From NCBI GenBank assembly GCA_938035525.1, contig CALHOI010000020.1, positions 1 through 64,000 of the forward strand: DNA of 64,000 nt, in the 5' to 3' direction. Shown here piece after piece: positions 16,757 through 26,933 of the stretch. The notes under the pieces are model-generated. The model did no database searches and had not been told where the DNA came from. It worked only from the letters and a program-made list of their open reading frames with translations. Position 1 is the stretch's first letter, and the number at the start of each line of letters is the position of its first letter. A program made the translations under genes and the position numbers. Source of the DNA: an uncultured Granulosicoccaceae bacterium (lineage in GTDB: Bacteria; Pseudomonadota; Gammaproteobacteria; Granulosicoccales; Granulosicoccaceae).

Positions 16757-18013
16757 TTACGATTTAAATTCGCGAAAATAGAACTCAAAAGACTGCGCAT
16801 CACGACCAGGGTCAGTCACTTCCAAGGTCACATCTAGCTGTTGTTTTGCTTTAATCACATCACCTTGTTGCCAGCCGGGTAAATAAACGTCCGGACTAAA
16901 GTCTTTTTGCGCAACGGTTCGTCCAACCCGGTTGCTCAGTACCATATGTAACAGCGGTAATTGCTGATCAAAATCGGCATCGTTTCGGAACGACACGTTA
17001 ATGACCAGCGCATTAGGAGTACTCGGGTGCGAATACACATTACGTTTGACCATAGTCAGCGCATCCAGATCGACACGTGCAGGCAATGTGCAAGTCAACA
17101 ACTTACAGCCTGCTTCTAGCATTGGCCTTAGCGTCGGGTTGTTATATAACGCAGGACGCGCCCGGTGGGCGAACAAAGCCCCCAGCAACACGGCCAATAA
17201 CAGCAGCATACCCACACGAAACAACCAAGGATTGCCGCGCGATGGCTCTTCAAGCTCAGGCAACTGCGCTGTTGCAGCAGTGTTGCCTGTTGTGTCGTCG
17301 GTGAGCACGTCAGCGGTAAGCTGAGACGCGCCGGTGGAAGCAGTACTTGACGACTCAGCTGTTTGTGCAGGCGTAGCGACTACATCCGTGGTATTTGTCT
17401 CACCCGGTTGGCTCAGTGGGTGCTCCGCATCGCGATAATTAAATATCAGTGGTTCGCGTGGCTGAGCATCTGCGACAAAGTCTATGTCGGCATAGGCACT
17501 TTCGGTGGTCTCTTTTTGCACAGGCTTGGCGCGCAGCGTGGTCGCATCGGCGTCAATCGTGACGTCATGAACAAACAACGTATCACTAAACGTTTCATCG
17601 CTTCCCAGTTCTACAGAATCAAAATCAAAGTCAGGCGTGTCACGAGTTTGATCAAAATAGGCAATTTCGGGTAAGTCTGCTTCTTCTGAAAACAGATCGA
17701 AATCTGAGTAGGTAACGTCCAATGCTTCCTTGCTGGCGGCACTCGCCTGGGCGCTGAGAATAGCGGTGGTGTTCGCAGCAGAAGCAACGGTTGGCGGAAC
17801 CATGTGACTGCCCAGCTTTGCCGCGTCATCCTTTAGATCACTGGCGGAACGCAGCTCCTCAAGTGCATCAAAAATGCTGAGGCATTCCCCACAACGCACC
17901 CGCGTATCGCTCGAGGACAAAAGTTCTCGAGATACCTCAAATACCGTCTGGCAATTCGAGCATCTGGTTTGTGGATTTTTTGCAGCGTCCACTTGTGAAC
18001 TGGGGTAGGCCAT
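16757..18013 (-). CDS. Zinc-ribbon DUF3426 membrane protein
   Basis: 418 residues. The N-terminus has an MJ0042-type zinc ribbon (TRCSNCQTVFEV ... RVRCGECLSIFDAL) with two CxxC pairs. A long acidic, low-complexity middle follows, then one membrane segment (WLFRVGMLLLLAVLLGALFA, about residue 265-285), then a C-terminal DUF3426 domain (LVINVSFRNDADFDQQLPLL, YLPGWQQGDVI). Function unknown; proteins of this build are often found next to prmA and dusB-fis in this block. Three bases separate it from prmA, so they are cotranscribed. Confidence 0.9.
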   Translation of the reverse strand: MAYPSSQVDAAKNPQTRCSNCQTVFEVSRELLSSSDTRVRCGECLSIFDALEELRSASDLKDDAAKLGSHMVPPTVASAANTTAILSAQASAASKEALDVTYSDFDLFSEEADLPEIAYFDQTRDTPDFDFDSVELGSDETFSDTLFVHDVTIDADATTLRAKPVQKETTESAYADIDFVADAQPREPLIFNYRDAEHPLSQPGETNTTDVVATPAQTAESSSTASTGASQLTADVLTDDTTGNTAATAQLPELEEPSRGNPWLFRVGMLLLLAVLLGALFAHRARPALYNNPTLRPMLEAGCKLLTCTLPARVDLDALTMVKRNVYSHPSTPNALVINVSFRNDADFDQQLPLLHMVLSNRVGRTVAQKDFSPDVYLPGWQQGDVIKAKQQLDVTLEVTDPGRDAQSFEFYFREFKS

Positions 18014-18016
18014 TCG

Positions 18017-18934
18017 TCATTTGGGTAGACGCGACGCTGTAATTAGCGCCCATCCATTGCTTGCCGTCGCAGGCTCGATATCGAACCATTTATTGTAGCG
18101 CATGCCGAGCTCGGCAACCTGATCTTCAAGGATACCCGACATTAACAATATTCCACCAGTGCCCAGCATGCCTGCAAAGCGTTCTGAAAGAGTTGTTAAC
18201 GGTTCAAACAAAATATTGGCAATGATGACATCCGCATCAGTCAGATTCAGTGTGTCGGGATGGCTAATCTGTAACTTATCTAATACGCCATTATCGGCAG
18301 CATTTTGACGAGTCGCCATCAGCGCCTGGTCATCGATATCGACCGCCAATACCGATTTTGCTCCAAGCTTGGCCGCCGCAATGGCCAACACGCCAGAACC
18401 ACAGCCATAGTCCACAACCACAGCATCGTTGAGTGGGGCCCGGTTGGTTTGAGTTTCACGGCCCAACCAATTAAGACACTGTGCTGTTGTGGGGTGTGTG
18501 CCGGTACCAAATGCCAGGCCCGGGTCGAGCCGAACGATAACAGCATCGGCATCGGGAGGCTCTCTGTGAGACGGACAAACCCACAGTTTGGGTCCGAACT
18601 GCATGGGCCGGTAATCTTCCATCCAGGCACGCTCCCAAACCGCATCAGCAAGCACTCTAATAGTGTATTCGGGTACTGGCATTGAGCTGGCCTGAGCCGA
18701 CAGATGCAAGGCTGTGATTAATGAATCGGTATCTTGGGCCTGCGCAAACAGTCCGACCAACGTGATGTTGTCCCACAGCCGCAGCTCGCCTGGAGCGGGC
18801 TCTAAAATCGGTTGGTCGTCTTTATCTTGGTAGGTAACAGACACAGCGCCGGCGGTAAACAACCACGCTTCGAGCTCGTCGACTGTTTCAGGGGTGGCAC
18901 TCAGCGCGACTTCAGGCCAGTCCGCGGTGCTCAC
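18017..18934 (-). CDS. prmA: Ribosomal protein L11 methyltransferase
   Basis: 305 residues. Methylates lysines and the N-terminus of ribosomal protein L11 using S-adenosylmethionine. Seen: N-terminal substrate-recognition domain, LDPGLAFGTGTHPTT, the SAM-binding VVDYGCGSGVLAIAAAKLGA, and DVIIANILFEPL. The ATG overlaps the last base of accC's stop, consistent with an accB-accC-prmA operon. Confidence 0.96.
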   Translation of the reverse strand: MSTADWPEVALSATPETVDELEAWLFTAGAVSVTYQDKDDQPILEPAPGELRLWDNITLVGLFAQAQDTDSLITALHLSAQASSMPVPEYTIRVLADAVWERAWMEDYRPMQFGPKLWVCPSHREPPDADAVIVRLDPGLAFGTGTHPTTAQCLNWLGRETQTNRAPLNDAVVVDYGCGSGVLAIAAAKLGAKSVLAVDIDDQALMATRQNAADNGVLDKLQISHPDTLNLTDADVIIANILFEPLTTLSERFAGMLGTGGILLMSGILEDQVAELGMRYNKWFDIEPATASNGWALITASRLPK

Positions 18935-20286
18935 TAACTCTGTTCGAGTTTGTGTTCGAGATAGTGGATATCGATACCACCTTTTATAAATCCTTCATCG
19001 CTGAATATGTCATTGTGCAAAGGGATATTGGTGGTTATACCATCGATAAAAACTTCGCTCAGTGCACCGCGCATTCGAGCCATGGCGGTGTCTCGAGTCA
19101 GCCCCCTGACAATAAGCTTGGCGATCATCGAGTCATAGTTAGGTGGCACTTTGTAACCATTGTAGATATGGGTGTCCATCCGTACACCCAAACCACCGGG
19201 CGCATGGTACTGGGAAATAGTGCCGGGTGAGGGCATAAACGTTTTGGGGTCTTCTGCGTTTATGCGGCATTCAAACGCATGACCACTGACCACGATATCT
19301 TCCTGTTTGAAGGCCAGCTCGCGCCCTTCCGCAACCAGTATCTGATGCTTGATGATATCCACCCCGGTGATCATTTCAGTAACCGGGTGTTCAACCTGCA
19401 CGCGGGTGTTCATTTCGATGAAGTAAAATTCACCGTTCTCGTACAAAAACTCGAAGGTGCCAGCACCACGGTAGCCGATGCGCTTACAAGCATCAGTGCA
19501 ACGCTTACCCATATCCTGCCGTGTTGCTTCGTCTATACCCGGCGCTGGTGCTTCTTCGACAACTTTTTGATGACGACGCTGCAGCGAACAATCCCGCTCG
19601 GCCAAATGGATAGCATTGCCGTGGGTGTCAGCGATAACTTGAAATTCGATGTGCCGGGGCGTGGTCAGAAATTTTTCCATGTAAACAACCGGATTGTTAA
19701 ATGCCACAGAGGCCTCGCTGCGGGTCATCTCGATTGATTGTTGTAATTCTTCGCTGTTGTGTACGACGCGCATTCCCCGACCGCCACCGCCACCAGATGC
19801 CTTTATGATAATGGGATAACCAATCTGCTCAGCCAACCGTCGGTTCTCGTTGGCATCATCGCCAAGCGGACCGTCGGAGCCCGGCACACAAGGAACTCCC
19901 GCGGCTTTCATTTCGCGAATGGCACTGACCTTGTCACCCATAATGCGAATAGTGTCGGCGGTGGGACCGATAAAAATAAATCCGCTGGATTCGACCCGTT
20001 CAGCGAAGTCGGCGTTTTCAGCCAGAAAACCGTAGCCTGGGTGGATAGCGGTTGCCCTGGTAATTTCTGCCGCTGCAATAATGGCTGGAATGTTCAGATA
20101 ACTTTCCAGCGAAGAAGCCGGCCCGATACACACCGCTTCGTCGGCCAAACGAACATGCTTAAGGTCACGATCGGCAGTGGAATACACGGCGACCGTTTGA
20201 ATGCCTAAATCGCGGCAACAGCGCATAATGCGAAGCGCGATTTCGCCGCGGTTGGCGATCAGAACTTTTTTAATAGCTTGTGGCAT
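18934..20286 (-). CDS. accC: Acetyl-CoA carboxylase, biotin carboxylase subunit
   Basis: 450 residues, full length. ATP-grasp enzyme that carboxylates the biotin on AccB in the first step of fatty-acid synthesis. Seen: [16 protein letters not shown] at the N-terminus, [14 protein letters not shown], the glycine-rich ATP loop [47 protein letters not shown], and ECRINAEDP. Lies eight bases downstream of accB. Confidence 0.97.
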   Translation of the reverse strand: MPQAIKKVLIANRGEIALRIMRCCRDLGIQTVAVYSTADRDLKHVRLADEAVCIGPASSLESYLNIPAIIAAAEITRATAIHPGYGFLAENADFAERVESSGFIFIGPTADTIRIMGDKVSAIREMKAAGVPCVPGSDGPLGDDANENRRLAEQIGYPIIIKASGGGGGRGMRVVHNSEELQQSIEMTRSEASVAFNNPVVYMEKFLTTPRHIEFQVIADTHGNAIHLAERDCSLQRRHQKVVEEAPAPGIDEATRQDMGKRCTDACKRIGYRGAGTFEFLYENGEFYFIEMNTRVQVEHPVTEMITGVDIIKHQILVAEGRELAFKQEDIVVSGHAFECRINAEDPKTFMPSPGTISQYHAPGGLGVRMDTHIYNGYKVPPNYDSMIAKLIVRGLTRDTAMARMRGALSEVFIDGITTNIPLHNDIFSDEGFIKGGIDIHYLEHKLEQS

Positions 20287-20294
20287 GGGAGCGC

Positions 20295-20765
20295 TCAGTC
20301 GATAACAATCAACGGCTCGCCAAACTCCACAGGCTGCCCTTCCTCAACGACAATCGCACGAACCGTTCCGCTGGTTTCAGCGACGATCTGATTCATGATT
20401 TTCATCGCCTCGATAATGCACAAGGTATCGCCTTTGGAAACTGACTGGCCAATCTCGATGAAGGGTTTTGCACCCGGTGATGGGGACCGGTAAAACGTGC
20501 CTACCATCGGCGATTCGACGATCGTGCCTGGTGGCAATAAATCGTCTACATCCCCGCCTGGGGCCGAGTCTGCGGGGCTGATCGGTGTTGGTGGTGCGGC
20601 CATTGCCGGGGCCGCAAACTGTGGTGGCTGAGCGACCATTGGCGTGCCTGCCACATTGCTACCACGAGCAATACGAACTGACTCCTCACCTTCAACTATT
20701 TCTATTTCTGCCACATCAGAGTCTTCCAATAACTCTATCAATTTCTTGATTTTTCGAATGTCCAT
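20295..20765 (-). CDS. accB: Acetyl-CoA carboxylase, biotin carboxyl carrier protein
   Basis: 156 residues. N-terminal dimer region ([20 protein letters not shown]), a Pro/Ala-rich flexible linker, and a C-terminal biotinyl domain with the biotinylation motif EAMKIMN (K122) and the thumb-containing [13 protein letters not shown]. First gene of the accB-accC-prmA run; the 94-base gap to the divergent srkA holds both promoters. In this genome biotin supply may depend on the BioMNY transporter about 4 kb away. Confidence 0.97.
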   Translation of the reverse strand: MDIRKIKKLIELLEDSDVAEIEIVEGEESVRIARGSNVAGTPMVAQPPQFAAPAMAAPPTPISPADSAPGGDVDDLLPPGTIVESPMVGTFYRSPSPGAKPFIEIGQSVSKGDTLCIIEAMKIMNQIVAETSGTVRAIVVEEGQPVEFGEPLIVID

Positions 20766-20859
20766 GCTGCCCTATCTTGTCTGTGCCACGCTTGTCTGAG
20801 CCCAAGCCTTACGCAATCACGGCGTCGTTTTTCAACAAAGCGTAATAAGTTCGGAGAAT

Positions 20860-21930
20860 GTGCGAAGATACCATCAAATTGCGGTGGGTTACAGACATTT
20901 AGCAACAAATTCCACCAAACCAAGGGATATCACTATTTCCGCCATTGACCCCACACTGGCCTTCGCCCAACTTGACCCACATCAGATACTCGACGCGATT
21001 GACGCCTACGGCTGGAAAACCGATGGTCGGGTATCAGCGCTAAACAGTTACGAGAATCGCGTGTACAGCATCGGCCTCGAAGACGACACAAAAGTCGTTG
21101 CCAAATTCTATCGGCCGGAACGCTGGACAGACGAGGCCATACTGGAGGAACATCGATTTTGCGACGCCTTGCTGGAAAATGATATACCCGTCGTCGCGCC
21201 ACTTAAATCGAAAGATGGACAATCGCTGCTAACGCACGGGGCATTTCGCTTCTGTGTATTCCCAATCGCCGGTGGCCGCCCCCCCGAACTGGACAACGAT
21301 GATCAATTACAAGTTATTGGTCGCACCCTGGGCCGGTTACACCTGAGTAGCGATACCCTTGAATTTAAACATCGACCCACAATCGATGCAGCCAGACTCG
21401 GCGATGCATCCGTTGGTTTTTTAGAGCAATCTGAATTGCTGCCAAAGGACGTCAGGACAGCCTATCTGTCTCTGGTACACGAAATTCTTCCGCTTGTGCA
21501 CCAACGTTTTACTGAACAATCGGCAGTACACAAATTTTGCATACATGGCGATTTTCATCCGGGTAACATTTTATGGGGTGCAAACGATACGCCGCATCTT
21601 CTGGACTTTGATGACGCTGGAATCGGCCCGGCTATTCAGGACCTGTGGATGTTTATTTCGGGTGATCGACAATACGCGCAAGCCAGACTGGGCTGTCTGC
21701 TTGACGGCTACCACGAATTTCGCGAATTCGACGAAAATGAACTAGCGTTGATTGAGCCGTTACGCGCTTTGCGCATCATCCATTATGCAGCATGGATAGC
21801 ACGGCGATGGGAAGACCCGGCTTTTCAACGAGCCTTTCCGTTCTTTGCCAGTAATCGTTTTTGGGATGAGCACATTCTTTCTTTAAAAGAACAACGCTCA
21901 GCGCTTGATGAAGCGCCTTTGATTTACTAA
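20860..21930 (+). CDS. srkA: Stress response kinase A (YihE/SrkA family)
   Basis: Up to 356 residues; E. coli SrkA is 328. A Ser/Thr kinase-like protein of the APH fold, linked in E. coli to Cpx envelope stress and survival. Seen: LNSYENRVYSIG, VAKFYRPERWT, catalytic loop CIHGDFHPGNIL, and LLDFDDAGIGPA. The GTG at 20860 adds ~30 residues before the conserved region (which starts near AFAQLDPHQI), so the true start may be the GTG at 20884 or a rarer codon further on. Divergent from accB. Confidence 0.92.
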   Translation: MRRYHQIAVGYRHLATNSTKPRDITISAIDPTLAFAQLDPHQILDAIDAYGWKTDGRVSALNSYENRVYSIGLEDDTKVVAKFYRPERWTDEAILEEHRFCDALLENDIPVVAPLKSKDGQSLLTHGAFRFCVFPIAGGRPPELDNDDQLQVIGRTLGRLHLSSDTLEFKHRPTIDAARLGDASVGFLEQSELLPKDVRTAYLSLVHEILPLVHQRFTEQSAVHKFCIHGDFHPGNILWGANDTPHLLDFDDAGIGPAIQDLWMFISGDRQYAQARLGCLLDGYHEFREFDENELALIEPLRALRIIHYAAWIARRWEDPAFQRAFPFFASNRFWDEHILSLKEQRSALDEAPLIY

Positions 21931-21966
21931 AAAAGCCAATGCACGACGCCTTGACTTTGCTTTTTT
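21929..21966. terminator. Possible shared terminator between srkA and fabB
   Basis: The short gap between the two convergent stops starts with AAAAAAGC and ends with GCTTTTTT, an imperfect inverted repeat that would form an A/T-rich stem read from either side. The stem is weak, so this is tentative. Confidence 0.3.
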
Positions 21967-23176
21967 AAACGCGGCGAAAAACCAGCGAGGCGTTGGTACC
22001 GCCAAACCCAAAGCTGTTGGACATAACGGTGTTAAGCCCGGCATTGTCTCGGCGGGTGGTTGCGATATTCATGTTGGCTGCTGCATCATCCAGTGTATCG
22101 ATGTTGGCAGAGGCCGCAATAAAATCGGCTTCCTGCATCAACAAAGTGTAAATGGCTTCCTGTACACCTGCTGCACCCAATGAATGACCAGACAAGGATT
22201 TGGTTGAACTGATTGCCGGACAATTGTTACCGAAGACACCATTGACTGCTTTGAGTTCGGCAATATCACCAACTGGGGTGCTGGTACCGTGAGCATTGAT
22301 GTAGTCGATAGGCGAGTCAACTGTCGCCTTGGCCATTTGCATGCAGCGCTGTGCGCCCTCACCTGATGGCGCAACCATGTCATGACCGTCCGAGGTGGCA
22401 CCATAGCCCACAACTTCGGCGTATATTTTTGCACCACGGGCCTTTGCAGTTTCTAATTCCTCAACAACGACCATACCGCCACCGCCAGCAATAACAAAAC
22501 CATCGCGTTCCGCATCGTATGCGCGTGACGCCATTGCCGGAGTGTCGTTATATTTTGTGGACAATGCACCCATGGCATCAAACAAACAACTGAGCGACCA
22601 GTGCTCTTCTTCTCCACCACCAGCAAACACACGATCTTGCTTGCCCAGTTGAATCAGCTCTAATGCGTTACCAATACAATGGGCACTGGTTGAGCACGCT
22701 GACGAGATCGAATAGTTAGTGCCACGAATTTTATAGGGCGTTGCCAAACAAGCTGACACGGTTGATCCCATCGTTTGCGTTACGCGGTAAGGACCCACCC
22801 GGCGCAAACCACGATCGCGCAGGATATCGGCCGCTTCCACTTGACTGAATGTAGAGCCACCGCCAGAACCTGCAATAATGCCGGTTCGTTCATTAGAGAC
22901 TTCTTCATCGCTAAGACCTGCGTCGCTGATGGCGTCGCGCATAGCGATGTAGGCGTAGGCTGCAGCCTCGCCCATAAAACGCAGCTGCTTTCGATCAATG
23001 TTTTCTTTTAGATCTATTTCGGGCCTGGCAGCAACGTGGCTGCGCATGCCCATTTCTTTGTATATTTCGCGCGCTGTGATACCAGATTTGCTTTCACGCA
23101 AAGATGTTGTGACCGATTGCTTGTCATTTCCCAAACAGGAAACAATACCAATACCAGTTATGACTGCTCGACGCAT
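21965..23176 (-). CDS. fabB: 3-oxoacyl-[ACP] synthase I
   Basis: About 404 residues from the ATG at 23176, where the conserved [16 protein letters not shown] begins; an upstream in-frame start at 23221 only adds sequence overlapping fabA. Elongating condensing enzyme needed for unsaturated fatty acids. The catalytic triad is visible: C161 in [10 protein letters not shown], His in [12 protein letters not shown], His in [11 protein letters not shown]. Directly downstream of fabA, the classic fabA-fabB pair. It converges with srkA across a 34-base gap. Confidence 0.97.
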   Translation of the reverse strand: MRRAVITGIGIVSCLGNDKQSVTTSLRESKSGITAREIYKEMGMRSHVAARPEIDLKENIDRKQLRFMGEAAAYAYIAMRDAISDAGLSDEEVSNERTGIIAGSGGGSTFSQVEAADILRDRGLRRVGPYRVTQTMGSTVSACLATPYKIRGTNYSISSACSTSAHCIGNALELIQLGKQDRVFAGGGEEEHWSLSCLFDAMGALSTKYNDTPAMASRAYDAERDGFVIAGGGGMVVVEELETAKARGAKIYAEVVGYGATSDGHDMVAPSGEGAQRCMQMAKATVDSPIDYINAHGTSTPVGDIAELKAVNGVFGNNCPAISSTKSLSGHSLGAAGVQEAIYTLLMQEADFIAASANIDTLDDAAANMNIATTRRDNAGLNTVMSNSFGFGGTNASLVFRRV

Positions 23177-23189
23177 AGTGTTGTTTTGC

Positions 23190-23705
23190 CTAGAAATCTT
23201 TAGTGGAAGTAAACAAGCCAACTTTCAAATCGTTTGCTGTATAGATTTCACGATCATCAACCAGCATCCGGCCATCGGCGATACCCATGACGAGCTTGCG
23301 CTCGATCAATCGTTTCATGTGGAGTTCGTAGGTTACCAATTTGGCCTCTGGCAACACTTGACCAAAGAACTTGACCTCACCTGCACCCAGCGCACGACCT
23401 CGACCTGGATTACCTTTCCATCCCAGGAAGAAACCAACCAGTTGCCACATGGCGTCGAGGCCAAGGCAGCCTGGCATGACAGGGTCTCCGACGAAATGAC
23501 AGCCGAAAAACCATAAGTCGGGGTTGATATCAAGCTCGGCTTTTATGTAGCCTTTATCGTGATCGCCGCCATCGGCCGTGATGGTGGTAATACGGTCCAT
23601 CATCAGCATGTTGGGTATCGGCAATCTGGCGTTGCCTTCACCGAACAAATCGCCCTGGCCGCAGCCCAGCAATTCTTCGCGGTTAAACGAATTTTTATCT
23701 ATCAC
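23190..23705 (-). CDS. fabA: 3-hydroxydecanoyl-[ACP] dehydratase/isomerase
   Basis: 171 residues, exactly the usual size. Introduces the double bond in anaerobic-type unsaturated fatty-acid synthesis. Seen: the active-site histidine in [31 protein letters not shown], and the N-terminal [16 protein letters not shown]. The GTG start at 23705 is supported by AAGGAA nine bases upstream. Followed by fabB 13 bases downstream. Confidence 0.97.
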   Translation of the reverse strand: MIDKNSFNREELLGCGQGDLFGEGNARLPIPNMLMMDRITTITADGGDHDKGYIKAELDINPDLWFFGCHFVGDPVMPGCLGLDAMWQLVGFFLGWKGNPGRGRALGAGEVKFFGQVLPEAKLVTYELHMKRLIERKLVMGIADGRMLVDDREIYTANDLKVGLFTSTKDF

Positions 23706-23837
23706 TTAAATTGGTTTCCTTCGTGGCTGCGCTTATTCTACTGCTTTGATCACATCACTGCCACGCGGGTGCCACGTTAAATTCGGCCACAAAATCAATA
23801 AACGCCGACAAACCAGTGGTTTCATGTGGTAATTGCG

Positions 23838-24575
23838 CTATTGGCTACCAAACACACGTTGCAGCAGCTCGCTGGTGCGTTTTACCGGGTTGGTTCTGAT
23901 CGCTTTTTCCTCTTCTGCAAGATAGTAAAAAATGCCATCTGAGCCTTTATCGACAACATGGCCGGTAAGATCAGCATCCACTTTGGGTGCTAAAGGAATG
24001 GCTCGATATTGCTTTAACAAGCTATTAAATGCATTCACGGCACCGACCTGCCCAAGGGCATCATCGACCAGCGGTCGCATGGCAGATTCGATCGAGTTAC
24101 CGGTTTTACCTCGGAAGTAAGTCGTTGCTGCATCGTCAGGGCCTTGCAAAATGCCTTTGGCATCCTGCACGCTCATGTCGCGAATGGCTCCTACAAACAA
24201 CTGTTTGGCTTTCGGAGTGGCTAGTTCGGCTGCTCGGTTTAATCGTAATTCCAGGTCATCAAAGGATTTTTCAAGACCCACCTTAGCGGCAAAATCACGC
24301 GCCTTTACAAGGGTTTTAGGCAAAGGAATGCGAATGGCCGAATCACCGGCGAAACCGTCTGTGGCGCCTAGTTGCCCTACCACAGCACCAGAACCCTTTG
24401 TCAGCGCTTCTTTTAGTCCGGCAGTGATATCAGCCGTACTCAACAGCCCGCCATTCGTTCCGCCCAATACAGCATCAGCGGCTTTACTGATGTCGTCAAT
24501 GCTAGGACCACTGCCAGCACAACCGCCAAGCAGTGACAACCCAATGACCAACGGACCTAGTTTGATTAAACGCAT
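23838..24575 (-). CDS. DUF4197-family lipoprotein
   Basis: 245 residues with a lipoprotein signal (LVIGLSLLGGC, lipobox LGGC). The body matches DUF4197: LSTADITAGLKEALTKGSGAVVGQL, IRIPLPKTL, AAELATPKAKQLF, GPDDAATTYFRGKT, and KGSDGIFYYLAEEEKAIR. Predicted periplasmic, lipid-anchored; function unknown. About 130 bases separate it from fabA, so a separate transcript is possible. Confidence 0.88.
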   Translation of the reverse strand: MRLIKLGPLVIGLSLLGGCAGSGPSIDDISKAADAVLGGTNGGLLSTADITAGLKEALTKGSGAVVGQLGATDGFAGDSAIRIPLPKTLVKARDFAAKVGLEKSFDDLELRLNRAAELATPKAKQLFVGAIRDMSVQDAKGILQGPDDAATTYFRGKTGNSIESAMRPLVDDALGQVGAVNAFNSLLKQYRAIPLAPKVDADLTGHVVDKGSDGIFYYLAEEEKAIRTNPVKRTSELLQRVFGSQ

Positions 24576-24759
24576 AATGTCATTCCAGCTAATTGTTTGA
24601 AAACGATAGAAGAAGCGTAGGTTGTTTCGACAGAATTATGCACATTTTCTGAGCTTCGCATTCTTACGAAACGTTGCACATCTGAGATCCAATCGGGGAT
24701 CCAGCCGGCCCGCACGGCAAACCGGCTTTCTTTTAAAAACCAAAGCTGTAAAAGCCAAA

Positions 24760-24774
24760 CTGGTTAAACCAGTG
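24760..24774 (-). terminator. Candidate terminator after bioY
   Basis: Perfect inverted repeat ACTGGTT-T-AACCAGT about a dozen bases past the bioY stop, followed on the minus strand by a T-rich but interrupted stretch (TTGGCTTTTA). The rest of the 210-base gap (24576-24785) holds another hairpin near 24710-24735 but no gene. Confidence 0.4.
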
Positions 24775-24785
24775 TGGCATTCGCG

Positions 24786-25349
24786 CTAAGCCTGCTGATT
24801 CAGGCTTCTGGATAAGACACTTTGTGGTCGTGCTTTCAACAGTGCACCGGAGATGAGTCCCGCGATGACAGCTTTAACGATATCACCGGGAATAAAAGCC
24901 AAAACAGACGCTGCGGCTTTATCTATACCGATGTTAGCTTTAATGGCAATACCAGCAATACCAAAAATATAGAGCACCAGGATACATCCGATAACGGCAG
25001 CCACCGATGCCAGAATAGTAAACGGTATGGACCGCACTCGCTCAGCAATTAGACCGGTCACAAATGCCGCGATTGGCCAGGCCAGCAAAAAACCGGCGGC
25101 AGGTGATGCCAGTGATGCAAGGCCTGTTCGACCACCTGAAAGCAAAGGCATGGGTAACACAATGGCCAAAACAACAAACAATAGCACCGCAAGCCCACCC
25201 CGCTTTGCACCAAGAATGGTTCCACATAACATGACCCCTAAACTTTGCGCAGTGATCGGTACACCAATAGGCAATGTGATTGGTGGTATCAAACCCAGTA
25301 CGGCAATCAGGGCTGCAAACAAAGCGATAAAAACAACATTACGTTCCAT
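24786..25349 (-). CDS. bioY: Biotin transporter BioY (ECF substrate-binding subunit)
   Basis: 187 residues, six predicted membrane segments. The N-terminus (FIALFAALIAVLGLIPPI) and LPIGVPITAQSLGVMLCGTILGAKRGGLAVLLFV are typical of BioY, as is the late FIPGDIVKAVIAGL. BioY binds biotin and imports it, better with the BioMN energy module, which is encoded directly upstream. Last gene of a bioM-bioN-bioY run. Confidence 0.95.
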   Translation of the reverse strand: MERNVVFIALFAALIAVLGLIPPITLPIGVPITAQSLGVMLCGTILGAKRGGLAVLLFVVLAIVLPMPLLSGGRTGLASLASPAAGFLLAWPIAAFVTGLIAERVRSIPFTILASVAAVIGCILVLYIFGIAGIAIKANIGIDKAAASVLAFIPGDIVKAVIAGLISGALLKARPQSVLSRSLNQQA

Positions 25350-25380
25350 GAATCAATAACCTTTTAAATGATGTGTAATT

Positions 25381-26049
25381 TCAAGTTTGTGAATCTTTGG
25401 TAGAGCTAACAACAGACATTGCGTGAGGCTTTTTACCGGTACCACCACGCGCCTTCAATGCCAGGGCAACTTGCTCGGCGTCGTCGATGGCAACCAGGCA
25501 CATTGGAAAAACGATACGCCAGCTCGGTTTTTTTCTGGAGCGCAGACGCCAGGCGTCGCGTAGTAAAGCTGTTTTTCCAATGAGCACCGGCGTGAACCTC
25601 AGCACCAGCGCAATGGCTATTTCAAGTGGGCGTGTGTTAATACCAAATTTACGCAAAGGCGACATGGCTCGTTCCAACAATGCCACTAAATCCGACAAGC
25701 GACTGGTCATCGTAACCAAGTTGGACAAACCAACAATGGTCAATAACCTGATGGCGACAACCCATCCTGTTTGGCTTGTGTTGGAATACCAGTGCCATGC
25801 CATTATCAACAGCAGCATTGGCCACAAAAATACAACCCGCTGTATGCCGTTGCGTAAAAATGTTTTTCCACCAACGCAATACAGAGACAGACAAGCAATC
25901 AGGCCTGTCAGCTGTATTTCAATGGCATTTGTAAAAACCAGAAACACAGCACAAACAAATAAAACAAAAAATTTCCATATCACTGGCACTGCGTGCCATG
26001 GGGTGCGAACCGGTGATTCAAATGAGAGCATCGCGTTCTCCGATGTCAT
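25381..26049 (-). CDS. bioN: ECF transporter transmembrane subunit BioN (CbiQ/EcfT-like)
   Basis: 222 residues. Membrane segments in the first half (FFVLFVCAVFLVFTNAI, VVFLWPMLLLIMAWHW), then the family's cytoplasmic coupling region with ARG-type signatures (ALLRDAWRLRSRKK; LALKARGGTG near the end). Couples ATP hydrolysis by BioM to BioY. Overlaps bioM by 32 bases and sits 31 bases before bioY, so the three form one operon. Confidence 0.9.
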   Translation of the reverse strand: MTSENAMLSFESPVRTPWHAVPVIWKFFVLFVCAVFLVFTNAIEIQLTGLIACLSLYCVGGKTFLRNGIQRVVFLWPMLLLIMAWHWYSNTSQTGWVVAIRLLTIVGLSNLVTMTSRLSDLVALLERAMSPLRKFGINTRPLEIAIALVLRFTPVLIGKTALLRDAWRLRSRKKPSWRIVFPMCLVAIDDAEQVALALKARGGTGKKPHAMSVVSSTKDSQT

Positions 26050-26749
26050 TCATTTGTTGCGCAAATGTCGTTAGCACTTGTTGTGGATGGCCATCCATGT
26101 GCAGTTGCCCCGCGTCAATCCACAGAATCCGATCATAGTCTGCAAGCATGTCAACTTGGTGGCTTATGTGCACAATAGTGGCGCTAAGCGAATTCAAGTG
26201 TCGCTTGAGTTGCGCCGTGGTTGGTATGTCCAAGCCAGCGTAGGGCTCGTCAAGCACAATTAGGCTTGGATTCATTAATAGCACGGTCATTAGACACACC
26301 AGATGCCGTTGGCCTTGCGATAACACACTGACCGATTTTTGCGCCCAGGATTCGCAGTTAAAATCTGCCAGCATAGTGTGTGATGCGTTTCGAGCATCGC
26401 TACGATTCATACCAAGCTGCTCTAAACCAAAACTTAATTCTTCCTCGACACTTGGAAATAAAATTTGGTGATCTGGATTTTGAAATAACAGAGCAACTGT
26501 TTGGATGGCATTGACTCTATCGTTGACTACATCAACTCCATTAACAGTAACTTCGCCTTCGGTTGGCTCTACCAAACCACACAGCACCCGGGCAAGTGAA
26601 GATTTACCCGAGCCATTGCGCCCCACAACACCAATGCGTTTCTCGTTTGCTTCAATTGAAATGTTACGCAGTACGGATGAATCTCCAATGGATAGACTCA
26701 CGCCCTTGAGTGATATTGGGCACACCGAATTGGCCTGTGACTGACTCAT
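26018..26749 (-). CDS. bioM: ECF transporter ATPase BioM
   Basis: 243 residues, an ABC ATPase of the CbiO/EcfA type. Walker A GRNGSGKSS, Q-loop LLFQNPDHQILFPSVEEEL, signature LSQGQRH, Walker B LIVLDEPYAGLD, switch His in VHISHQ. The usual LSGGQ is LSQGQ here, a known variant. First gene of bioMNY, preceded by a good sigma70-type promoter. Confidence 0.94.
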   Translation of the reverse strand: MSQSQANSVCPISLKGVSLSIGDSSVLRNISIEANEKRIGVVGRNGSGKSSLARVLCGLVEPTEGEVTVNGVDVVNDRVNAIQTVALLFQNPDHQILFPSVEEELSFGLEQLGMNRSDARNASHTMLADFNCESWAQKSVSVLSQGQRHLVCLMTVLLMNPSLIVLDEPYAGLDIPTTAQLKRHLNSLSATIVHISHQVDMLADYDRILWIDAGQLHMDGHPQQVLTTFAQQMNDIGERDALI

Positions 26750-26778
26750 TATTTATTTTGCGTGTTTTATTGGCTTGC

Positions 26779-26807
26779 TTTATCAAAGCATATTATTAGC
26801 GTGTCAA
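26779..26807 (-). promoter_or_regulatory. Promoter of bioMNY
   Basis: On the minus strand a consensus -35 TTGACA (26807-26802), 17-base spacer and -10 GATAAA (26784-26779) lie about 30 bases before the bioM ATG. No BirA-type or BioR-type palindrome was found nearby. Confidence 0.55.
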
Positions 26808-26933
26808 ATCTGAGGACATCGAACAGACGCACTTGATTCGAACTTAAAGCCCGGCATCGGGATTGCCTTGAATAGCGTTTTCCCGAGGCTGCAATCTTGA
26901 CTGGGCTGCAATCATATCAAGTGCAGACCGGTG

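Noticed and set aside
24706-24735. AGCCGG/CCGGCT hairpin with T-run as terminator
   Set aside because: Its T-run is on the plus strand, while both neighbouring genes are transcribed from the minus strand, so it cannot end them.
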